This document shows positions 1 through 12,444 of a DNA stretch of 64,000 nt, one piece after another. The notes below the pieces were generated by a model that did no database searches, was not told the origin of the DNA, and was given only the letters and a program-made list of their open reading frames with translations. The stretch comes from Pachyseris speciosa (lineage: Eukaryota; Cnidaria; Anthozoa; Scleractinia; Pachyseridae). Both the position numbers and the translations under genes were made by a program. Location of the stretch: contig JAEMWC010000386.1 of the NCBI GenBank assembly GCA_016490735.1, forward strand, positions 221,501 through 285,500. The letters are read 5' to 3'. Each line of letters starts with the position of its first letter. Positions within the stretch are counted from its first letter, which is position 1.

Positions 1-89
1 GCTATGGTTGAGTGATTGCCTAATTCAATTTAACATACATGTACAATGCAACAGGTTTGGAGTCCATGAAAGTTATTCTCAAATCTTAA

Positions 90-1088
90 CCCATTGGCAC
101 CCGTGCTGGCCAAAACCGGCCGTAAAAAACTCCCATGCTTCAAAACATTGCAACTTTCTTAATCGCACGAATATTGCCTTAACTGTTAGTTGTGAGCACG
201 AAATGGAATGCCCTTTAAATTTGGATATCCAATAAATGCAAGAAACGTAGCGATTTTTACCAAATATGGCCTTTTGAGTTTGGACAAGAACGAAACTGGC
301 CGTTTTTAACGTCAAAGAGAAACAACAAAAATGCCCCTTTTTGCCTTCATGTTTTTTAGGGAAATCATCGTCCAAAAACCAAAATTCAACCATCATAACA
401 AAATTCAGTCCTTTTTCTAGCTTACAAATGACTTTTTTTGTTCATATTCTTCTCCCGAGCGTAGATACAGCCTTTTGTTCCAGTGCATTCGGGCCTTCCC
501 GACATTTTCAACATCTTGAGCGCATTGCATGCTGGGAACTAATGAGAATTTTTGACAGCGCCCGTTCCTTCCCCCAATTCTTTCACATAGCCACTCTGAC
601 CTACCGCCAAAATTTCCTGCTCGTAGTCATCTTCAGGACACAGAAATTCCAAAATATGTGGCGGTAGGTCGAGAAATTCATCAATAGTCGAGTCCCAAAG
701 GTACTAAGTGTTCGACCGGCCAAATTCCCAGTTCGTCGAGTAACAAGCCAAATTCAACAACAAAGTACATCACCTTGCTTGATTCTTTGAGAAAGTGGAC
801 TCTTAGCTACCGTCACGCTTAATGATGCTCATCAGGCAGCCGCTAAAGATGAAAAATGGCTGTAAATTTAGCAGAAATCGCAAGCAAACCCAACTTGGGC
901 CATTGTTGTCGCTTCACGGATAAAAAATAGCTACGTCAAAATGACGTTTTCAGAAACCTTGAGCCTCCAGTGGCTTAGGACAGCACCACTTTTCCCTGGT
1001 AGTTCAAATAAAGAGTCACGAATTGCTATTCATCGTTTATAGGTGGAAAATCACTCCGAAAATGTAAAAACCTGCGGTAGTCAATGGG
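90..1088. mobile_element. Nonautonomous piggyBac-type DNA transposon
   Basis: The element starts CCCATTG and ends CAATGGG and is flanked on both sides by TTAA (86-89 and 1089-1092), the target duplication typical of piggyBac elements. The terminal match is short: seven identical bases followed by partial similarity. There is no transposase ORF inside. The open frames in the interior show no recognisable domain. Confidence 0.55.
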
Positions 1089-1244
1089 TTAATGCTAAAC
1101 ACGCTGTCTACTTTCAATCTCACTGATCAAGTCAAATGATTTGTTAATTGGTCAATCAATCACATGGAATCATGTCAATCAGAACATTAAACAGCCATAA
1201 GTCAACTGATCATTAAATCATACTATCATTCAGATGATCAATCA

Positions 1245-1990
1245 TTGGAAAAATTTCAAATTTTGACCCAAACTGATAGGCTTACCCCTTTGGAAAAACA
1301 CAAACATGGAAGCATGGTCAAGTTGACCTTTTTGTCACTTCAAAGCTGTACCACAGATCACTTCTTGACACAAACAAAGAAAAAAATTCAAATTTTGAAT
1401 CAAATTATAGGAAAAAAAAAAACACAAAATTGGAAACCTCATAAATGGTCTGGTTTACCTTAAGCTTGTTGCCACTTCAAAACATTGCCAAAGATCACTT
1501 CTCGACCAATTTTAGCCATGCACAAACATACAAACAAAATTTCAATTGTTGCCCCAAAATCGTAGGCTTACCCTTTTGGAAAAAAAAATTAATAAAATCA
1601 AAAACCTCATAAATGGTCTAATTGACCTTGTTGCCACTTCAAAACATTACCAGAGATCACTTCTTGACCAAATTTAGCTGTACACAAACATACAAAAAAA
1701 CTTCAATTTTTGCCCCCAAACCAAAGCTTACCCCTTTAGAAAAAAATCCAACAAAATCAAAAACCTCATAAATGGTCTAGTTGACCTGATGGCCATCACT
1801 TCTTACATTGTAGAAGATTTTAGCCACACACAAACAGAAAAAAATTCCACATTTTGACACAAAATCATAAGCTTACCCCCAAATGGAAAAAAAATCCAAC
1901 ATAATCAAAATTCTCATAAATGGACTGTCTACATGTAGTTGACCTTGTTGCCACTTTAAAACATTGCCAAACCTCACTTCTTAATATAAC
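1245..1990. repeat. Diverged tandem repeat of about 155 bp
   Basis: About five successive blocks share the order: AAATTTTGA..., a 'GGCTTACCCCTTTGGAAAAA' stretch, 'CATAAATGGTCTA.TTGACCT', 'TTGCCACTTCAAAACATTGCCA' and 'GATCACTTCTTGACC'. Copies differ by substitutions and small indels, so the array is old. No coding capacity is seen. Confidence 0.7.
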
Positions 1991-2242
1991 AGTCTTTGGC
2001 AATTCTTTACACTAAGATGACACAGAAAGCCAAACAAATTTAAAACAGTAATTCATCTCCCAAATTGGCACTCTTAATCCCTACCAAATCAAACACATTT
2101 TTTCATTTGCCTAATCTATTGTTGTTTACTGTGTCCACATGTTTCCATCGAATGTTCAGCTCCATTATCCACCACATAAACTACATAAAACCCACAATTC
2201 CTTGATTCACTGTGACAAGGGCTAACACTTGAAACATTGGCA

Positions 2243-2620
2243 CTAGAATCTATTTATGGTGGTCAAATTACCTTAAAAATTGTCCGTGTGAGTGTACATG
2301 TAGTCCTGAGAAGGACTGTTTGCGGTGGCATTGGCTGGTATTTCAACAAGCTGAGCGGAAGTCATCATCAGAGTCAAGTGATGGTTGATCTGATTGGTCA
2401 ACGAAGTTGTGATGTAATTGGTAGCCTGTCAGTTAAGCCATGTTGTTTACAGTCTTCACAGCAAATAACAACACAGCTTAACTGAACGATGACCATCAAC
2501 ATCACAACTTCATTGACCAATTAGACCAATGACCAGAGTACAAATCACTTGACTCTGGTGATGACTTCCACTCTGGTTGTCGAAAAATCAGTCAAATTGA
2601 CCACCCTAAATAGATTCTAG
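2243..2620. mobile_element. MITE-like element with long inverted repeats
   Basis: The left end CTAGAATCTATTTATGGTGG is mirrored by the right end CCACCCTAAATAGATTCTAG. The interior is also self-complementary: the AAGTCATCATCAGAGTCAAG region pairs with CTTGACTCTGGTGATGACTT. The ORF crossing it (2237-2485) is a by-product of the repeat. Confidence 0.6.
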
Positions 2621-2789
2621 ATTCTTAGTTGTGAAATAAGTAAACTCCTGGGATCAAACTATTTATACCATTTAACTTTGTTGACAAATTAACCAAATTC
2701 GTTTTCATACACCCCACCAATGCAGCACCACAGTTCTTTAGAAACTAAATCCTTTGTTAGTCAGTCAGTAGAAGCTAGTCTTTCAATAT

Positions 2790-2792
2790 TAG

Positions 2793-2824
<32 letters not shown>

Positions 2825-2830
2825 AGTCAA
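2790..2830. repeat. (GTCA)n microsatellite
   Basis: Seven to eight near-perfect GTCA units, with further diverged GTCAG-like units continuing to about 2890. Confidence 0.85.
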
Positions 2831-3477
2831 CCAGACAGTCAGACTGTTGGTCGGTAGGTTGCTCAGTCAGTCAGACTGTCAGTCAGGCAGCCAGAGCCAG
2901 TTGGTGAATCCTTCTGACAATGTGTCAGCCAGTTGACCCCTCATTTATGTCAGAGAGCTAATAATGCATTCATTCATTTAGTAAACCAGTCTATAAGACA
3001 TACTGCCAGTGACAGCCAGTTAGTCCGCATTTGAGGGATGCCCATCTATTTTAATCCTATACCCTTAATTCAATCTACAATTAAAGAAACCCCTGGAAGA
3101 TTGCTTGTCTGATTGTACATAATCATTGCAGAACTTGGCTTACATAAAACTGGGCAGCAGCTGAGGAAAAGCAAATCATTGCTAACCCAGGATAAAATAT
3201 TAATGAAATAAATCTTAAGTGTGATTTCTACTCCATATTTTAGCTCTAACAAAGTTGAATTTGCACTTAGCACTTATCCTGAATTAGCTCAAAAGTGCCT
3301 TGAACAAAATAATGTCTCTTGGTTACCTGGTTGACACTCAGGAGCAGCCTTACAAAAAAAATGCAGTACTTAGTACTTAAAATAACCTATGAATCTTGAA
3401 TCCTGAATCTTGGTTGTTTTCCTGTTGTCTGAAAAAAGATAAATAATCCAATTGTCACTCCAAAGCTTGATGCAAGT

Positions 3478-4636
3478 CAGAGCTCGAGACTAAAATTTCA
3501 GCTTACTAGCCCAGTGACTAGTGACAGGTTTGATTCACTAGCCAAAAGAAATTCTTCACTAGCCAGACTTGTTTGCCAGAAATTAAGCCTGTCTAGCAGT
3601 TTCAGTTAAGGTAATTCCCCTGAAAAGGATGTACTATTAAGATTTTTTTCAGACTTGGCACAATTGATAGTCACGCATAGGACATTGAAAAAATGCAATA
3701 AAAAGATGGGGTCACCGTGCTTGTTTTAGCCCTGCATACTCGTTGTTCTAAGTGTTTTTACGGAGTTGTGAGAGAAATGTTTGAAGCATGAACAACTGAA
3801 GGAAGCTGTTATTATGTAGCAAAAACTATGAATAGTAGTGAAAACTAGAGCCTAATTGTTTTTCTGGGCTATATTCTTTTGGTATTGTGATTTCAAATTG
3901 CCTGATCTTGCAAATAATGAGAGGAAATTGGACCACTTCGTCATCATCTCAAACTCCTTACTGGCTCCAAACGCAGAGTTTCACCCCATTTATATATAAA
4001 TAATCCAACTTCTACTATTAAACTTTTTTTCTCCTTAAAATATGTTTTTCGTGTGCCTATTACAAGTACATGACACCAATAAAAAAGGGAGGTCACCGTG
4101 CTCATTTCTTTACAACACGACAACAAAGGGAAATTTTCACCTGAAAAAGCTCAATGTCAAGGCAAATTTGCAATGTATCTAGTATACACGCGCACGAGCG
4201 CGCGCTAAATGACGCCATAAATTATGCCCAGTAAGGATGCGCCATGCAATTGAGAGGAATCACCTTAAGTACTTTTTTCAACCACAATACCTACGTGCAG
4301 CAATATCAGCTTATTAGACATACGTATGTTTTACATTCCATTCTATAATAAAACAGTATTTTTTCACCCATTTTTTGAAATACAGTAACTTGAAGAGACA
4401 CTGTAGCTACACGTACAAATTTTAATTGGATGTTAGAATGTACCTTTTTTTTTTCTCCTGTCAAATCCAAAATTCTTACATCGGATACATTAATTTTCAT
4501 TTGGTTGAAATCCCTCTGGTCCTCCAGTGCTTAAAAGGTTTCACTAGCCAAAATGGCTAGTGAAGTGAAAAATCCACTAGCCAAAACAGAATTTTTACTA
4601 GTCTGTGGCTAGTTGGCCACCGTTAGTCTCAAGCCC
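3478..4636. mobile_element. Probable DNA element with imperfect terminal inverted repeats
   Basis: The left end AGAGCTCGAGACTAA is mirrored by TTAGTCTCAAGCCCT at the right end. Both ends carry clusters of the word CTAGCCA (3510-3600 and 4540-4615). No transposase reading frame is visible. Boundaries are approximate. Confidence 0.4.
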
Positions 4637-4639
4637 TGT

Positions 4640-5560
4640 AAGTTCTTCATTAAATATGGGTTATTGGCCAGGCTTGTTCAGTCAAGATGGCCGGATGTTG
4701 GCCAAGTTCTTTTTTTGCGTGTTTATGGACCGAGACGAAGTCGAGGTCCAAAAACACGCAAAAAAAGAACGAGGCCAATATCCCGCCATCTTGACTGAAC
4801 AAGCTTGGTCAATAAAGGATTTATTATATGACTCAAAGGACGCTATCAAGAGACAGTAAAACGCAGGACAAACGGGCTATCCCAAGAGGTCAAGATGGCT
4901 CCATCTTGACCTTGCGTGTAGCCAATCACAGCAGGAGAATTGATTCATCTTGACCGCTGCAAGAGCCAGTGATATAATAATACTGGTTATTGTGGGGTTA
5001 GAACTTATACTTTTATCTTGTTGAGTGGGTGAGTTTACACGGAGCCCTGCCACCCCTCCCCCCTGGGATGACATGCAATCTCAGGGAAAGGGGAGGGGAC
5101 GGCAGTATGCACCCTTAGGATGAGTTAAGGCCAGGGTTTTCATCTTGTTATGCTACCCCCCACACATAAAAACAGGAAGATGCAACTGGCAATAAATTTT
5201 CTCAGCCAAACTATAGCTAGTTGTTACTTGCCATTATGGTGGGGTAAAATAACTGCCCATTATTATATGACTGGCTCTTTCAGCGGCCAAGATGAATCAA
5301 TTCTCATGCTGGAGCCATCTTGACTGCTCGGGATAGCCCGTTCGTCCCGCATTTTACTGTCTTTTAATAGCATCCTTTGAGACATATAATACATTGTAAA
5401 TCCTTTATTGACCAAGCTTGCTCGGTCAAGATGGCGGGATATTGTCCTCATTCTTTTTTTGCATCTTTACTTGACTTCACCTCGGTCCATAAACAGGCAA
5501 AAAAAAAAAAACTTGGCCAATATCCCACCATCTTCACCTCACGCTTGGCTAATAATCCAT
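4640..5560. mobile_element. Large foldback element with nested palindromes
   Basis: The segments 4640-4986 and about 5265-5560 are inverted copies of each other (for example GGGCTATCCC...AAGATGGCTCCATCTTGAC against the reverse near 5310-5340). The outer part of each arm is itself a palindrome built on GTCAAGATGGC.GGATATTGGCC. This matches a foldback or MITE structure. It has no ORF of its own; apparent ORFs are repeat artefacts. Confidence 0.55.
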
Positions 5561-5599
5561 ATGTATTATTACTGGGGAAAAATCTAAAGACCCTTGCAT

Positions 5600-8590
5600 T
5601 AAATTGTACCCCCTTTTCCCTGTGATCGTTTTGTGGCTGTTAATGTCAGGCTTATTGCTAAAAAAGATCATTCTGTGTATTAATCATTGTAATTTATTAA
5701 TCATTCTAGTTCATTGTGTGTGGCAAATAAATAAATAAAATAAAATAAATAAAATTCTTTCCAGAGAGAGGAACACCATAGGAAAAAAGTGTACTTCCCA
5801 AGAACAGAAAGTAGGAACCTTCTGAAGGCATTAAGGCTTACCTTTGGAAAAAAAATTCAGCCCTAACTATAGGTAACACCTCCAATCTGAACATATCCTT
5901 CAGGAATTCTGCTTCCCAACCTTTGAAAGGAAAAGTGAAACATAAATCAAATGTTACCGTTTCATGAACATTGATCGTGGTCCTTTATTGTACTTCGATT
6001 TGCTTCTTTATGAATAATTATTATGTCTCTCCTTTCAGTTTCCTGTTCTTTTTCTTAACTCATTTTTTATGGGACAGCAAAATATGCGACGTAAATGTTG
6101 CATGCTTTGAAAATTACAACTTTCCCAAATTTCAGACTATGGTTAACATCAACCATTTTCATTACCAGGTGATCATTTGTTTAGACTTTAGCACCCAGTA
6201 AACTGACCAAAAGTCCCAATTTTCATTGAATATGAGCATTTATTCTGTTGCAAAACCCAAAACCGCACTTAAACTGCATAAAAAATATGCAACTTTGTCT
6301 TCAAGTTTTTAATACAAAAATTCCACTTGAAGCTAAATGTCTACATTTGCAGCAAACTTTGACTCCAATTCTTGCAATCTGTTCCACATTTTCCTGCTCA
6401 CTTCTTGAGCTTGTCATGGATAATGCTATTTGATTTCAGTTGCTCTCACTGTCTGTAATTTTCACGTCTGTGACCCAATGGAATTCTGGGTATTTCTTGT
6501 GTAATGATGACATGGAAGTCCACCAATTTCCATTTTAGATACTTTTTATAAGTGTCAAACCACTTGGTCCTGCTGACAAAATTTTGCACTGATTGCATCA
6601 TTTACAAGTCAAAACTCGCCAACAGTGTCATGCCAGGTCCCGAAATCCACTCTCAAAATGGCTAAAGACACAACTTCCCTCCGTGAATGGCCATCATTCA
6701 CTCACATACTTTCGGCCGCCTACTTCGTGTGAAATTGCTTCTCACCTCTGTTTTCGCTCAAAGGATTGAATCTACCCATCAACCCAGCTTTATGATGCCA
6801 GGCAGGGGGCTTCTGAGGTGGAAAATGGCTCGAAAAACACACTTTTAAACCAAATATACAACGAATTGTAGCTGCAGTGATCGTTTAGAAATAAACGACA
6901 GCTAGTGTGACGAGTGTGACAACAAAGATAGAGCCTTCGGTGTTGTGGACCAGTGAAATATCCGTGGTAACCACTTATATAGAGTAGCCAGGTCAATTTG
7001 ACCTCCTACCCTTTGGAAATTGCAAAATAAGGTGACTAAATCGACTGTAGAAAATAAGTTAATTTATTGTATATATAATTTTTAATTCAAAATTGGCTCG
7101 ATTTTCTCTTTTGCAATAATACTGTAGTTAGGGCATTAGTAGGCGACAGCCACCTTGTGGAAGTACTACTATTTTCCATTTCCATTTATTTGCCATTAAC
7201 CACATAAAAATACAAAATTTAAAAATACGAAACACAAGAAATTTATAATAACTTAAACTTAAGACAATAGACTACAAATGTTTAAGGTGGTAATGACAAG
7301 AAAGCCTATATAGAAGCCGGGGGCTTATGAACTATAGGCTTCCTGACAATATAGGATACATCATACGAATTACGAATTATTAATTATTATTATTATTATT
7401 AAATGAATTTCCAAGAACACAAAACAAATTGGGGTGAACTTCCCCCCAATAAACACCTAAAAAATAATTCCTTCCTGCTAAAATTATAAATGAAAACCCC
7501 ACCTGCACCATGTATAATTAAAGTATTCCCCAAACTAAATAGCCAGAGGGTGTTTGTCAAAGTAATCTAAAGAGTCCTTTCAGAGAAATTTGTGTGAGAA
7601 ATAAAAGCCAGGCACTCAGAAAAGGTTGTGACCTTGAAATTCATGAATGGTCAGAATGAACAATTTATGTTGTGGTTCAATTTTATCCTGGGTTTAATTT
7701 TCATGTCCCTTAATGTTTTAAGCAACCTGTAATTACCATACATTACCATACCCAGAAACAAAGGGAGAAAAAATTTAAACCAGGGATAAAATTGAACCAC
7801 AACACATACAGTAAATCCCTCTTCCCTCAGGGTTTGTTAAATAGGGTAGGGGGACTCTCTGAACAAGAGTTGTGATATTATTCTCTCTATGTAAACAAAG
7901 GGTGGCAGAGGGGGACAAAATTATGAATATCATATAGGGATTACTCAGATATGACCTGTTAGGTCAGAAGCCACAGGAGTACAAAAACCCAGAAACAGAT
8001 AATGCCCTTGGACAGGTTCTCCTATATATTTCTTTCTATATCTTCTGAGCCAATATACCACATAAAAGTCTTCAACAATTAATAATGATAAATAATATCT
8101 CTAAAAAATAATTGGATGAAAGCAACTATAGGATGACCGAGTGTGTGTAGGATGTTTACTTATGTTGATACTCTTATGTGTTCTGGCAAACAAAGTGCTT
8201 CTGTTTTGAAATTTGCTTCCAACAGTACTGTTTCCCTGACATGACTCACATCTTGAAAAGTAGGAAATATCACTGAAAAAAAATAACCAGGAGGCAGATC
8301 TTTTCAAATTGCTGCTCCCAGACTTTGGAATGCACTATCTGATAACATATAAGATCAATCAAATCCCTTAATGATTATTTTCAAGAATATAATAAAAACA
8401 CTATGTTTTAGAGAGGCTTTTTATTGTTAAATGTTACATGCATGTGACCCCAGATTTGACTTCTAAGCTCTTGAATATTTAGTTTTAATTACTTTTTAGC
8501 CATTAATATATTCATTATAATATATATTATAATATATATTATATAAATTATAATAATGATAGATACTTCTATTTCATTTTAATAAGTTGT
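5600..8590. other. Non-genic stretch with repeat fragments
   Basis: No gene is supported. An A/T-rich (AAATA)n tract lies near 5725-5755. A segment at 6715-6960 is repeated at 47115-47330, and a fragment at 7128-7175 ('AGTAGGCGACAGCCACCTTGTGGAAG') matches the 3' end of the SINE at 12590-12872. Self-complementary A/T runs lie near 8505-8550. ORFs here are short and lack recognisable domains. Confidence 0.6.
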
Positions 8591-8607
8591 ATATATTTCT
8601 TTTTTTC

Positions 8608-8695
8608 TTGCTGATGCTGAGAGCTTTTTCTCTGGGTACTCCGGTTTTCCCCTCTCTCCAAAAACCAACATTTGATTTGATTTGATTTGATTTAG
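8608..8695 (+). mobile_element. 3' fragment of a tRNA-derived SINE
   Basis: The stretch with 'GGGTACTCCGGTTTTCCCCTC', 'AAAAACCAACATTTGATTTG' and a (GATTT)n run matches the body of the SINE on the opposite strand at 12590-12872. The tRNA-like head is absent here. Confidence 0.6.
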
Positions 8696-8745
8696 TGTTA
8701 ATTGGTAAATGAAGAGCTACTATGTAGAAATGTTGCCAATAAAGC

Positions 8746-8789
<44 letters not shown>
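8746..8789. repeat. (ATT)n microsatellite
   Basis: An uninterrupted trinucleotide run of about fourteen ATT units follows the SINE fragment. Similar shorter runs occur at 8855-8915. Confidence 0.9.
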
Positions 8790-8790
<1 letters not shown>

Positions 8791-8964
8791 ACAGAATCTA
8801 ATACATTGTAAAGCACCTTTGAGCTCTTGGAAATGATGCTGTATAAATTCTTCTTCTTATTATTATTATTGCTATAGATTATTATTATTATTTCTATAGA
8901 GTATTATTATTATTGCTATACAGATCATCTAAAATGAAAATGTTTATCTCTTGAGTGACAACAT

Positions 8965-9225
8965 CAGGTGATAGGGTGAACCTGGATACAGAGCAGGTGA
9001 TAGGGTGAACCTGGATACAGAGCAGGTGATAGGGTGAACCTGGATACAGAGCAGGTGATAGGGTGAACCTGGATACAGAGCAGGTGATAGGGTGAACCTG
9101 GATACAGAGCAGGTGATAGGGTGAACCTGGATACAGAGCAGGTGATAGGGTGAACCTGGATACAGAGCAGGTGATAGGGTGAACCTGGATACAGAGCAGG
9201 TGATAGGGTGAACCTGGATACAGAG
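8965..9225. repeat. 29-bp minisatellite, nine copies
   Basis: The unit beginning CAGGTGATAGGGTGAACCTG and ending GATACAGAG is repeated nine times end to end (9 x 29 = 261 bp) with no visible divergence. Because 29 is not a multiple of three, each minus-strand frame reads a 29-residue repeat. The three overlapping minus-strand ORFs of 103-115 codons are therefore artefacts of the array and not proteins. Confidence 0.95.
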
Positions 9226-9470
9226 AACTTGTCCAGCACAATTTCTTTTTTGCATCCAGTTACAAACAGATTGCTTAAAAAAAGATTTGCTTTCAAAATC
9301 TGCCCACAGGTAAAACTTAATTACTATCTGGAATTAAAGTAGCCAATCAAAACATGCAAAAAGCACTATCTACTAGTTTAGAAAAGGTGATAACAGGCCA
9401 TCTTGGACAACACTGCACATGGAAGTCTTAGTACATGTTGTTAGAGATAGGGAATGACTTGCAAAATTAC

Positions 9471-9914
9471 GTAGTAGTAGTAGTAGTAGTAGTAGCAGTA
9501 GTATCAAGCTTTATTTACGGTATCACTTCACTAAAAATGCTCTTCCAGTGAACTGTTTACATAATATGTATTAACAAATGTTAAGAGTAACTACACTAAT
9601 ACTAAAAATATATCTATATACATGTATTAAGAAAACAATCCTATAATTAATTACACAAAAATCAACCTAAAATGTATATTATATAACTAAAATAAGTTCT
9701 ATCGCAACTCCCTCAAGGCAATCCCGGTTCAAAGACAGGGAAGACTTGAAAGAGTTGAGATTTAACGTGTTTGAGCACATTTTCTAGGCCATTCCACATG
9801 ACTGCCCCCCTATAGCTAAAAGCCTGCTTAGCAGCTTCAGTATGGGGCCTACTGGTACAAAAACATTATTTGAGGCACCTCGTATGTTATAGGAATGAAC
9901 CATGGAGGTTGGTT
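9471..9914 (-). mobile_element. 3' end of a non-LTR retrotransposon
   Basis: On the minus strand the segment encodes a degraded C-terminal end of a LINE ORF2 with the 'AVMWNGLENV..H..SQLFQ' type of motif, in shifting frames. It ends in an (AGT)n-rich tail at 9471-9500. It splits a repeat whose uninterrupted inverted copy lies at 12180-12330, so insertion limits can be read from that empty site. Confidence 0.6.
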
Positions 9915-10059
9915 GTTAGGGATAACCACCCTTAAAAATTGTAAGGATAACAGACAAGCCAACCGGTTGCCCCTACAGGGCCTCTCCTATTACCAAGGAC
10001 AAGAGGCACCACACTATTCATTATTTTAGTATATTGATGCTTTATGCAAACATTTCAGT

Positions 10060-10210
10060 AGAATGCATAACTGATCACATGATGTACATTTTGAGAATGA
10101 ATATAAGAAAATCATATATTTGAACTGTGGATCAAAGAATGAATATGTGAGTGATCGTTGCAGTTATGAACACTAGTTAAGCAGTGAAAATAAAGCCTGA
10201 AAAAAATTCA
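10060..10210 (-). mobile_element. Body of the Thr-like tRNA-derived SINE
   Basis: Downstream of the tRNA-like head the minus strand reads a 'GTTCATAACTGCAACGATCA' box and a 'TTCAAATATATGATTTTCTTAT' region. Both are diverged versions of segments in the plus-strand SINE at 14025-14220. The 3' limit is uncertain. Confidence 0.5.
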
Positions 10211-10282
10211 GGCTTGTATGGGATTTGAACCCATGACCTCTGCGATACCGGTGCAGTGCTCTACCAACAGAGCTAACAAGCC
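10211..10282 (-). tRNA. tRNA-like SINE head, anticodon position GGU (Thr-like)
   Basis: A 72-nt sequence folds as a tRNA with a perfect 7-bp acceptor stem (GGCTTGT/ACAAGCC), A box TTAGCTCTGTTGGTAGAG and B box GGGTTCAAATCCC. The anticodon position reads GGU, but position 33 is C rather than U and the anticodon stem has an A-C mismatch. A hairpin-forming 'GCCTGAA...TTCAGGC' follows. With the matching family member at 14025 this is best read as the head of a SINE and not a working tRNA gene. Confidence 0.6.
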
Positions 10283-10558
10283 AGCTGGGAGTTGTTATGT
10301 TTAAGGAAGTTCACACCTGCTCACAGTACAAGCGTATTTGTTGTAGGGGCCACAACATCAATCAGAACATGCAATGAGAACATGAAAAACACTATACACT
10401 GGTTTAGTATAGATGATAACTAATTATTATTTTTATATTGGCAGAGATGCTGAAGATCCCAAGGAAAAGGAAGAAACCATAAGCTAAGGGCACATGAAAG
10501 AGCAACTTCAGAGCTCCACCCGCATCACCCAGCCCCTCCCCCCCCCCAGCCACTCCCC

Positions 10559-10580
10559 ACCACACACACACACACACACA
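10559..10580. repeat. (CA)n microsatellite beside a C-rich tract
   Basis: A CA dinucleotide run follows the C-rich tract at 10533-10548. The minus-strand 60-codon ORF over it is low-complexity. Confidence 0.85.
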
Positions 10581-10599
10581 CCTCACCCCACCAATAAAT

Positions 10600-12440
10600 A
10601 TGAAGTTGTCTACAAATAGGATTCTAAAAGAGATCTTCTACTTTGATTGTATGGTTTAGTCTTTGAAACCATTGTAAGGCAAACAGGAATTACACTAATT
10701 CCTCCCATGCTCTTATTTACAAAGCTGTTGATCGTGTTTGTTTTGAATTTGGCGGGTCGTTTCTAAGACAATCACCACAAATTATTCCCGTCGAGTTAAA
10801 GTACCTCCCGCAGTCAAGCTTATGAAAACTACGCTCTGTGCAGTGGGTTAAACGCTTACAGAGTGCGTTACAACTAGGTTAAAATAAGCTTAACTATAAA
10901 CAAGACAAAACAGACAACAACTTACCTTCAACATGGCGGCAAAGCTCTATACCCCAAAGAATGCTGGGAAGACAATCGCACTGCTGCAGCGGACCGCTGG
11001 GAAGTAGCACGGACGGAGGAGGGGTGGGGTGCCGAGTTCCCGACAAAGAATGAACAGTAACACAAACAATAACACGGTGAACTGTTTCGTATTAAAATCT
11101 GGGGCGCTTTCCATTCAACCAAAATTTTCGAGATTTCCGGTTCGAAATCGAATGGAACGGGCAAAGTTCCAGGAAAAGTTTCCGAAAATTTAGGAATACG
11201 TTTTGAGTGCACCCTCTTTGCTGGAATTTTCCAGAATTGCCGAAATTTTCGTGTTCCATTCGCGATAGATGTCGGTTTTAGTCTCCCTGCCGGGCGTGAG
11301 AAGGGGGCTCACTTCGAACCTGTTAGCGTGAGTCAACTAGGGAGGTTCCGGGATCTTGCTGCCCCGCAAAAATTTTTAAATTCAAGTCATCTGAAATGGC
11401 TAGAAATGTATTTAAAACTAACATGGATGGTGAAACTTATATACTTTCAGCAACAAAAAGCGATGTTTTGAAACAAGAATTTAATTACCTTATCGCTTAA
11501 CTAATCATAACTGGCAATTAGTAACGTATCCACAAAGCTCAACTCATCAAACGATTGCCCTCGTACTGTTGAAATGCCCTTCCCCCTGCGCGGTGCCTGT
11601 CTATTGATGATGTGACCCCACAACAAACACGCTTGTACTACGAGCAGACGTGAAATTCTTTAAACATAGCAATAACGGTCACAGCGCTTCTGACATGCAA
11701 CTAATTCCACTAGAACTGTCCAAATCTAATCGTGACGGTGTACGAAGAGCCAGAGAAGCATATCTAATTGACAGAGGTCAAACTCTTGAACCGTTAGGAA
11801 TCAACAGAAAAGAAGAAATATAACACCTTTCTTTCTGTTTTCATGTTAGGTTTTTTTTCAAATTTTCAACCTGTAACGTTTTTTATTTTACGTTGTATTG
11901 TTTACCTTTATTATGATATCATGTTACATCTACAACTTTTTTAAAATTGTAACGTCATTTCATCTTAGGGTCATAATATATGTAACACCCTGATGAAGGA
12001 AGGCTGTGCCTCCCGAAATATTGGTTTAAATATATATATTCCTAGCCGTGTAACCAGCCTTGCTTGTTTTTTACCGTTTCCAATAAAATGTACATCGTGT
12101 GATCATTTGCGCATTCTACTTAAAAGTTTGTGAACTTTTGCCAAGAAGTATCAATATGCGATATATACCAAATGTTTTGATGCTTCTTGCCCTGAAGGGG
12201 CAACCGGTTGGTTTGTCCCTTATTCTTGCAATTTAAGGGTGGTTATCCCTAATATAATTTCGCAAGTCATTCCCTATCTCCAACAACATGTACTAAGACT
12301 TCCATGTGCAGTGTTCTCCATGATGGCTGAATCTCGGCAAATCAGTTGTTTCTTCAGATAACACTGTATTTTATCTTTCTAAACATTTTTTTGCGTTCTC
12401 TTTTTTCCACAGGTCTCGCTGATTTCATTTTGTAAGAAAG
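10600..12440. other. Non-genic stretch
   Basis: No gene is supported. The 94-codon minus ORF at 10928-11212 covers a self-similar 'TTTCCATTC..CCGAAATTTTC' region with no domain. A 'CCTGATGAAGGAAGGCTGTGCCTCCCGAAATATTGG' type box lies near 11990-12030, which is reminiscent of a retroelement 3' end. The segment 12180-12330 is an inverted copy of sequence flanking 9471-9914. Confidence 0.5.
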
Positions 12441-12444
12441 AATA

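Noticed and set aside
8894..9296. Three overlapping minus-strand ORFs of 103-115 codons with repeated LYPGSPYHLLCIQVHPITCS-like peptide
   Set aside because: All are translations of the 29-bp minisatellite. The unit length guarantees the same peptide in every frame.
10211..10282. Functional tRNA-Thr gene
   Set aside because: C at position 33, a mismatch in the anticodon stem, and membership of a dispersed SINE family make a working tRNA unlikely.
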